DNA of 64,000 nt from Acanthochlamys bracteata (lineage: Eukaryota > Streptophyta > Magnoliopsida > Pandanales > Velloziaceae): NCBI GenBank assembly GCA_019914995.1, contig CM034127.1, positions 8,432,001 to 8,496,000 on the forward strand, given 5' to 3'. The translations under genes were made by a program, and so were the position numbers. Shown here piece by piece: positions 60,751 through 64,000 of this stretch (position 1 is its first letter; each line of letters begins with the position of its first letter). Under the pieces are notes generated by a model. It was not told the DNA's origin. It saw only the letters and a list, made by a program, of their open reading frames with translations, and did no database searches.

Positions 60751-63700
60751 AACGCCGCTATCATATAGCTACACCAACAGCTATCCTAGTTGGAACTTCT
60801 CCTAGCACTAAGCAAGGACTTATTATAAGAGATAGAGATGTTGTGGAACGTCTGTCTGGGATAGATGTTGTCAACTGTGCTTTTGCTGATATTTGCATAT
60901 AGAAAAAACCTCAAAGAGGTAGCAATGCTACAGGACCAATCTGTGGCAACTGCGGTCTCAGAAAGAAGGTGGAGTCTTCTGACTCTTTGGCATTTCCACT
61001 ATTACCGGTCATCCTAACTCATTTGGTACTTTTCTCCAAATGCTTGTTTTGATGGTATGGTTGATATCAGATTTATAGAATAACAACCTCCGTCGATCTT
61101 GAGTGCAAGGTTGATTTCAGGGGGTTGAAATGTTACGATACGGTATAAGAGTCCAGTTAGTGGAAACTCTATTAGAGTTCAATTATTTAGAAAATCTGTA
61201 AGAGTTTAATAAGAGGACAACTTAACTATCTTAATTTTCTTATTAGGAACTATTGATCTACTTGCCAAACTATGTAGGTTTGTTCATGTATTAGGGAAGT
61301 ATTTCAATAAGATAAACACTCTAATGCATAAATATAAGATGTACTTGAAGAATTAATCATCAAAGGTGTTTGAGAAACTTGCACAATCAATTCAAAAGGG
61401 GAGGGGTGAATTGAGTTGATTTCTAAAAATTTCTGTAATAAAATTTTCTATAGGTAGCAGCAAGATAACTGGCTATGACTATAATAGCTAGCTTAGCTTA
61501 AAAACAAATAGATAAAAATGCTAGATAGAATGAACCTAGTCGGTTATGTCTAGGACAGTTCTTGCAAAGATAAAATTTAGTAATTCCTGCATAGTTTCAA
61601 AGCACACGGAATTTGGTAGTTAGCAAGTAGAGACAGCACGAGCTTTTATGTTGTTCGGTAAATTTTTTGTCTACATCCACGGTCGCTTTTTTGTAAGAGC
61701 TATAAATCCAATAATCTTTTATAAGCTAAACTTACCAAGGCAAAGTGCTTCACCAAGCACACTTGCCTTTACAAGCAAGACAAACTTTCACCACCTACTA
61801 GACACTCATCTCTCTGACTGCACAATTGTAACTAACTTACAAGAGTAGTGAATGTGTACCTAGATTTTACGAAGTCCATTCTCCAAGTGCTCCAAGCACT
61901 TAGCCTCTATGTTTTAGAAAGGTTAGAGTCACAGATTAAATACATGATCAATATCACTATAAATTAAACTCAATGTAAATAAGGTGAGAAGATTAAAGAT
62001 GAGAAAATGCTGAGAGAGTTTTTTATTTACTGTTTATATTTAGTAGTGATGATAATGTGTAGGTGCTCTATGCTTCTAATTGTATGCATTGGTGTATTTT
62101 TCTTTCTCAGCTTTTTTGGTGTTCTCTAACTATTACTTCTTCTGCCTTATCTCCTTTGCATATATATATATTCTATTTGCAAGCTGAAATATAAAATCCA
62201 ACCGTTTGAAATTTCTGTTGAAGCTCACCCGTATTCTATCGTTCCTGTGCTCTTTCCATTCTGCTTTCCGCTACACTTTGAGAGCTCTTAGTCTGAGGTG
62301 ATGGGTGCTTTTGAAATTCTTAAGTCATCTTTTAGCATTCAGTTTTGCTTAGCTGGTTTGAGATTTGGCTTTCCATCAGCATCGAATGCGATTGGTGCAA
62401 ATTTGAAATTCCCTCTTGAACGGTTGCTCACTTGCTCTAGCTGAGATGGTTTCATCCTTGTTGTGGCCCCAAGTGACTTATTTTAGTTCTCTGATTTGAG
62501 GCTGAGTTGAATTTGAAGTTTTCGCTTGAATTTTGTTGATCGAGTTGGTGTTCTCCTGCAGGCTGGTGAAGCTTCTGAGCAAGCACGAGTCACTCGAACC
62601 TACTGTTTACCTTCAAAGCGTGAACTTACTCTTTAGTGGAATGAGATTGAAAAATGAATCAGTGTTGATCTTCTGAATGTGCTGAACTGATCATGTTATT
62701 CTTGTGCTCCTTGTAATTTTGACATTTCTGAAATCCGCACTCTGTCAACTGATGAGTGTTTCATAGTGCAGTTGAATACTTGACTTAGTGTATGTTGTCT
62801 TGTTGCAGCTGACTAGTGGATGATGTAATTTGCTCCTCTTTTTTGTACTTTGAATCATGTACTCTCAAGTATAAGAAATCTGAATGTTGACTTGATTTGT
62901 GAATGTTCCAATATCTACTGCTTTGTCAGCTTTATAGTTCGTGAATTTAATCTCCACCATCTCTTGATGCGAGTGTGTTTGCTGGCACATAGCTCTAGCT
63001 CTGAGGCAGTGTATAGGTTTCGTTGAAGTCTTGAGCATGCTGGTAAATGTATTGATCTTCTCGGATTAAGTTCTTGGCTCAATATGCAACATATATTTAG
63101 TTTGCTGCTCCTCTATTTCTATATGCTCTTTTTTTTGGTTGAACGCATTGATGCTCTACTTCCACACTTGCCGCAAATTTTTGATCTTGTTCCTCATGAT
63201 AGATACCGCATACAGATAGTTCACTATTTGGAAGCTATCTGTAGGTGAAAACTGCCCTTGTATTATAACTGGCTTATTGTTTGGTAGGTGTAGGATAAAT
63301 CGTGTCTGTAACATCTTGCAAAACTTGATTTACAGCTTGTAAGAATATTTTGAGAGTTCTGAATTACAGCTTGTATTGGCTTCTTGGAGTTTGGCCACCT
63401 ACCTGTTTTCATCATTATTTGTTCTCTTGGTACTCTTCAACTTGAACCTTTCCTTATAATCTGCAATGGTGATCAATTTCCTGAATCATCTATGAGAAGC
63501 ATGGCTGTAGAACTTTGGTTTGCTAGTACAGATGTAAATTAAGTAGTCTTTGAACAAGCTGGGTGTTTACCTTGCATATGATAATTGCGACAGTTTCTCT
63601 AAGTTAGCTCACTATGGACAGACCTTTACAATGGCCATACTATCTATGGATTGTCAGGCATCATATTATAGTCCGTTGATGTATGCGCTAGCTGGCTAAC

Positions 63701-64000
63701 TATGCATTGCTTCTATTGTAATTTGATCATTGAATCAGTACATATTATAGCTTTTTAAATTAAGCACATAGCTATACACAGTGATGCTAAATAGCATTAC
63801 ATCTGTTGCGTCTTTCTGGTACATGTAGAATATTATCTTGGACTTTCAAATTCCTCCTCAAGCATAGCTGGACGGTGGAACATGTAGGAGACATTGCTCT
63901 GATTTGGATGCGAGGAGCTACAGCTTCATCTTTATTCCTTCTTCATTAGCTTTGTTTCTTTCGGCTTCACTTTGCATAGGACACTGTTTTTTATCTAAAA
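60751..64000. other. No recognisable gene
   Basis: I found no domain-bearing ORF, RNA gene or clear terminal repeat. A stretch near 61640-61690 (TTATGTTGTTCGGTAAATTTTTTGTCTACATCCACGG, given here only in part as GTTCGG and CTACATCCACGG) resembles sequence common in plant LTR elements, so old retroelement DNA is likely at 61100-61900. 61900-64000 is T-rich and non-coding in appearance; it may be intron or UTR of a gene beyond the window. Confidence 0.4.

Noticed and set aside
1..64000. CRISPR arrays, bacterial operons, tRNA or rRNA genes
   Set aside because: Repeats are microsatellites, MITEs or LTRs; no regularly spaced repeat array, cloverleaf or rRNA sequence was noticed.

Overview
The window is nuclear DNA of a flowering plant, probably a eudicot. 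Genes have many short exons and AT-rich GT-AG introns. Their products match plant families (WRKY group IId, INDH/NUBPL, EAF1, a plant pfkB kinase, COQ4), and the gene-poor stretches are full of retrotransposon and MITE-like DNA. I rebuilt gene models by hand from splice sites and reading-frame continuity; every complete model keeps its frame through all junctions.

Layout: (1) 1-1180: the last exon of a group IId WRKY gene whose upstream exons are off-window, preceded by an inverted-repeat insertion. (2) 2079-10630 (+): complete 8-exon INDH/NUBPL P-loop NTPase, 304 aa. (3) 11993-14089 (-): complete 3-exon, 99-aa complex I subunit of the NDUFB4/B15 type, too fragmented to show as one ORF. (4) 14090-17240: repeats, including a hAT-like MITE with target duplication. 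(5) 17240-34500 (-): EAF1, the HSA/SANT scaffold of NuA4, 20 coding exons, 1980 aa, with one GC-AG intron and a probable 3'UTR intron. (6) 34560-37980: repeats and an F-box (ARABIDILLO-like) pseudogene fragment. (7) 37982-43262 (+): complete 5-exon pfkB-family sugar kinase, 455 aa. (8) 44200-46500: copia fragment, repeats and unassigned coding-like fragments. (9) 46499-51941: a full-length Ty3/gypsy element with near-identical LTRs, a perfect GAGAG target duplication, PBS and PPT, but a broken coding region. (10) 51942-54140: MITE-like repeats. (11) 54141-59093 (-): two-exon COQ4, 230 aa, whose single 4.26-kb intron holds a 3.45-kb near-perfectly centred inverted repeat. (12) 59094-64000: repeats, a copia gag remnant, and about 3 kb in which I recognise no gene.

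Three of the host genes (INDH, the NDUFB4-type subunit, COQ4) serve the mitochondrial respiratory chain: assembly of complex I, a complex I membrane-arm subunit, and ubiquinone synthesis. INDH and the NDUFB4-type gene are convergent neighbours. Whether this is more than chance cannot be judged from one window. The strongest structural oddity is the long palindrome in the COQ4 intron, which would be transcribed into a hairpin of about 1.7 kb and is a plausible small-RNA source.
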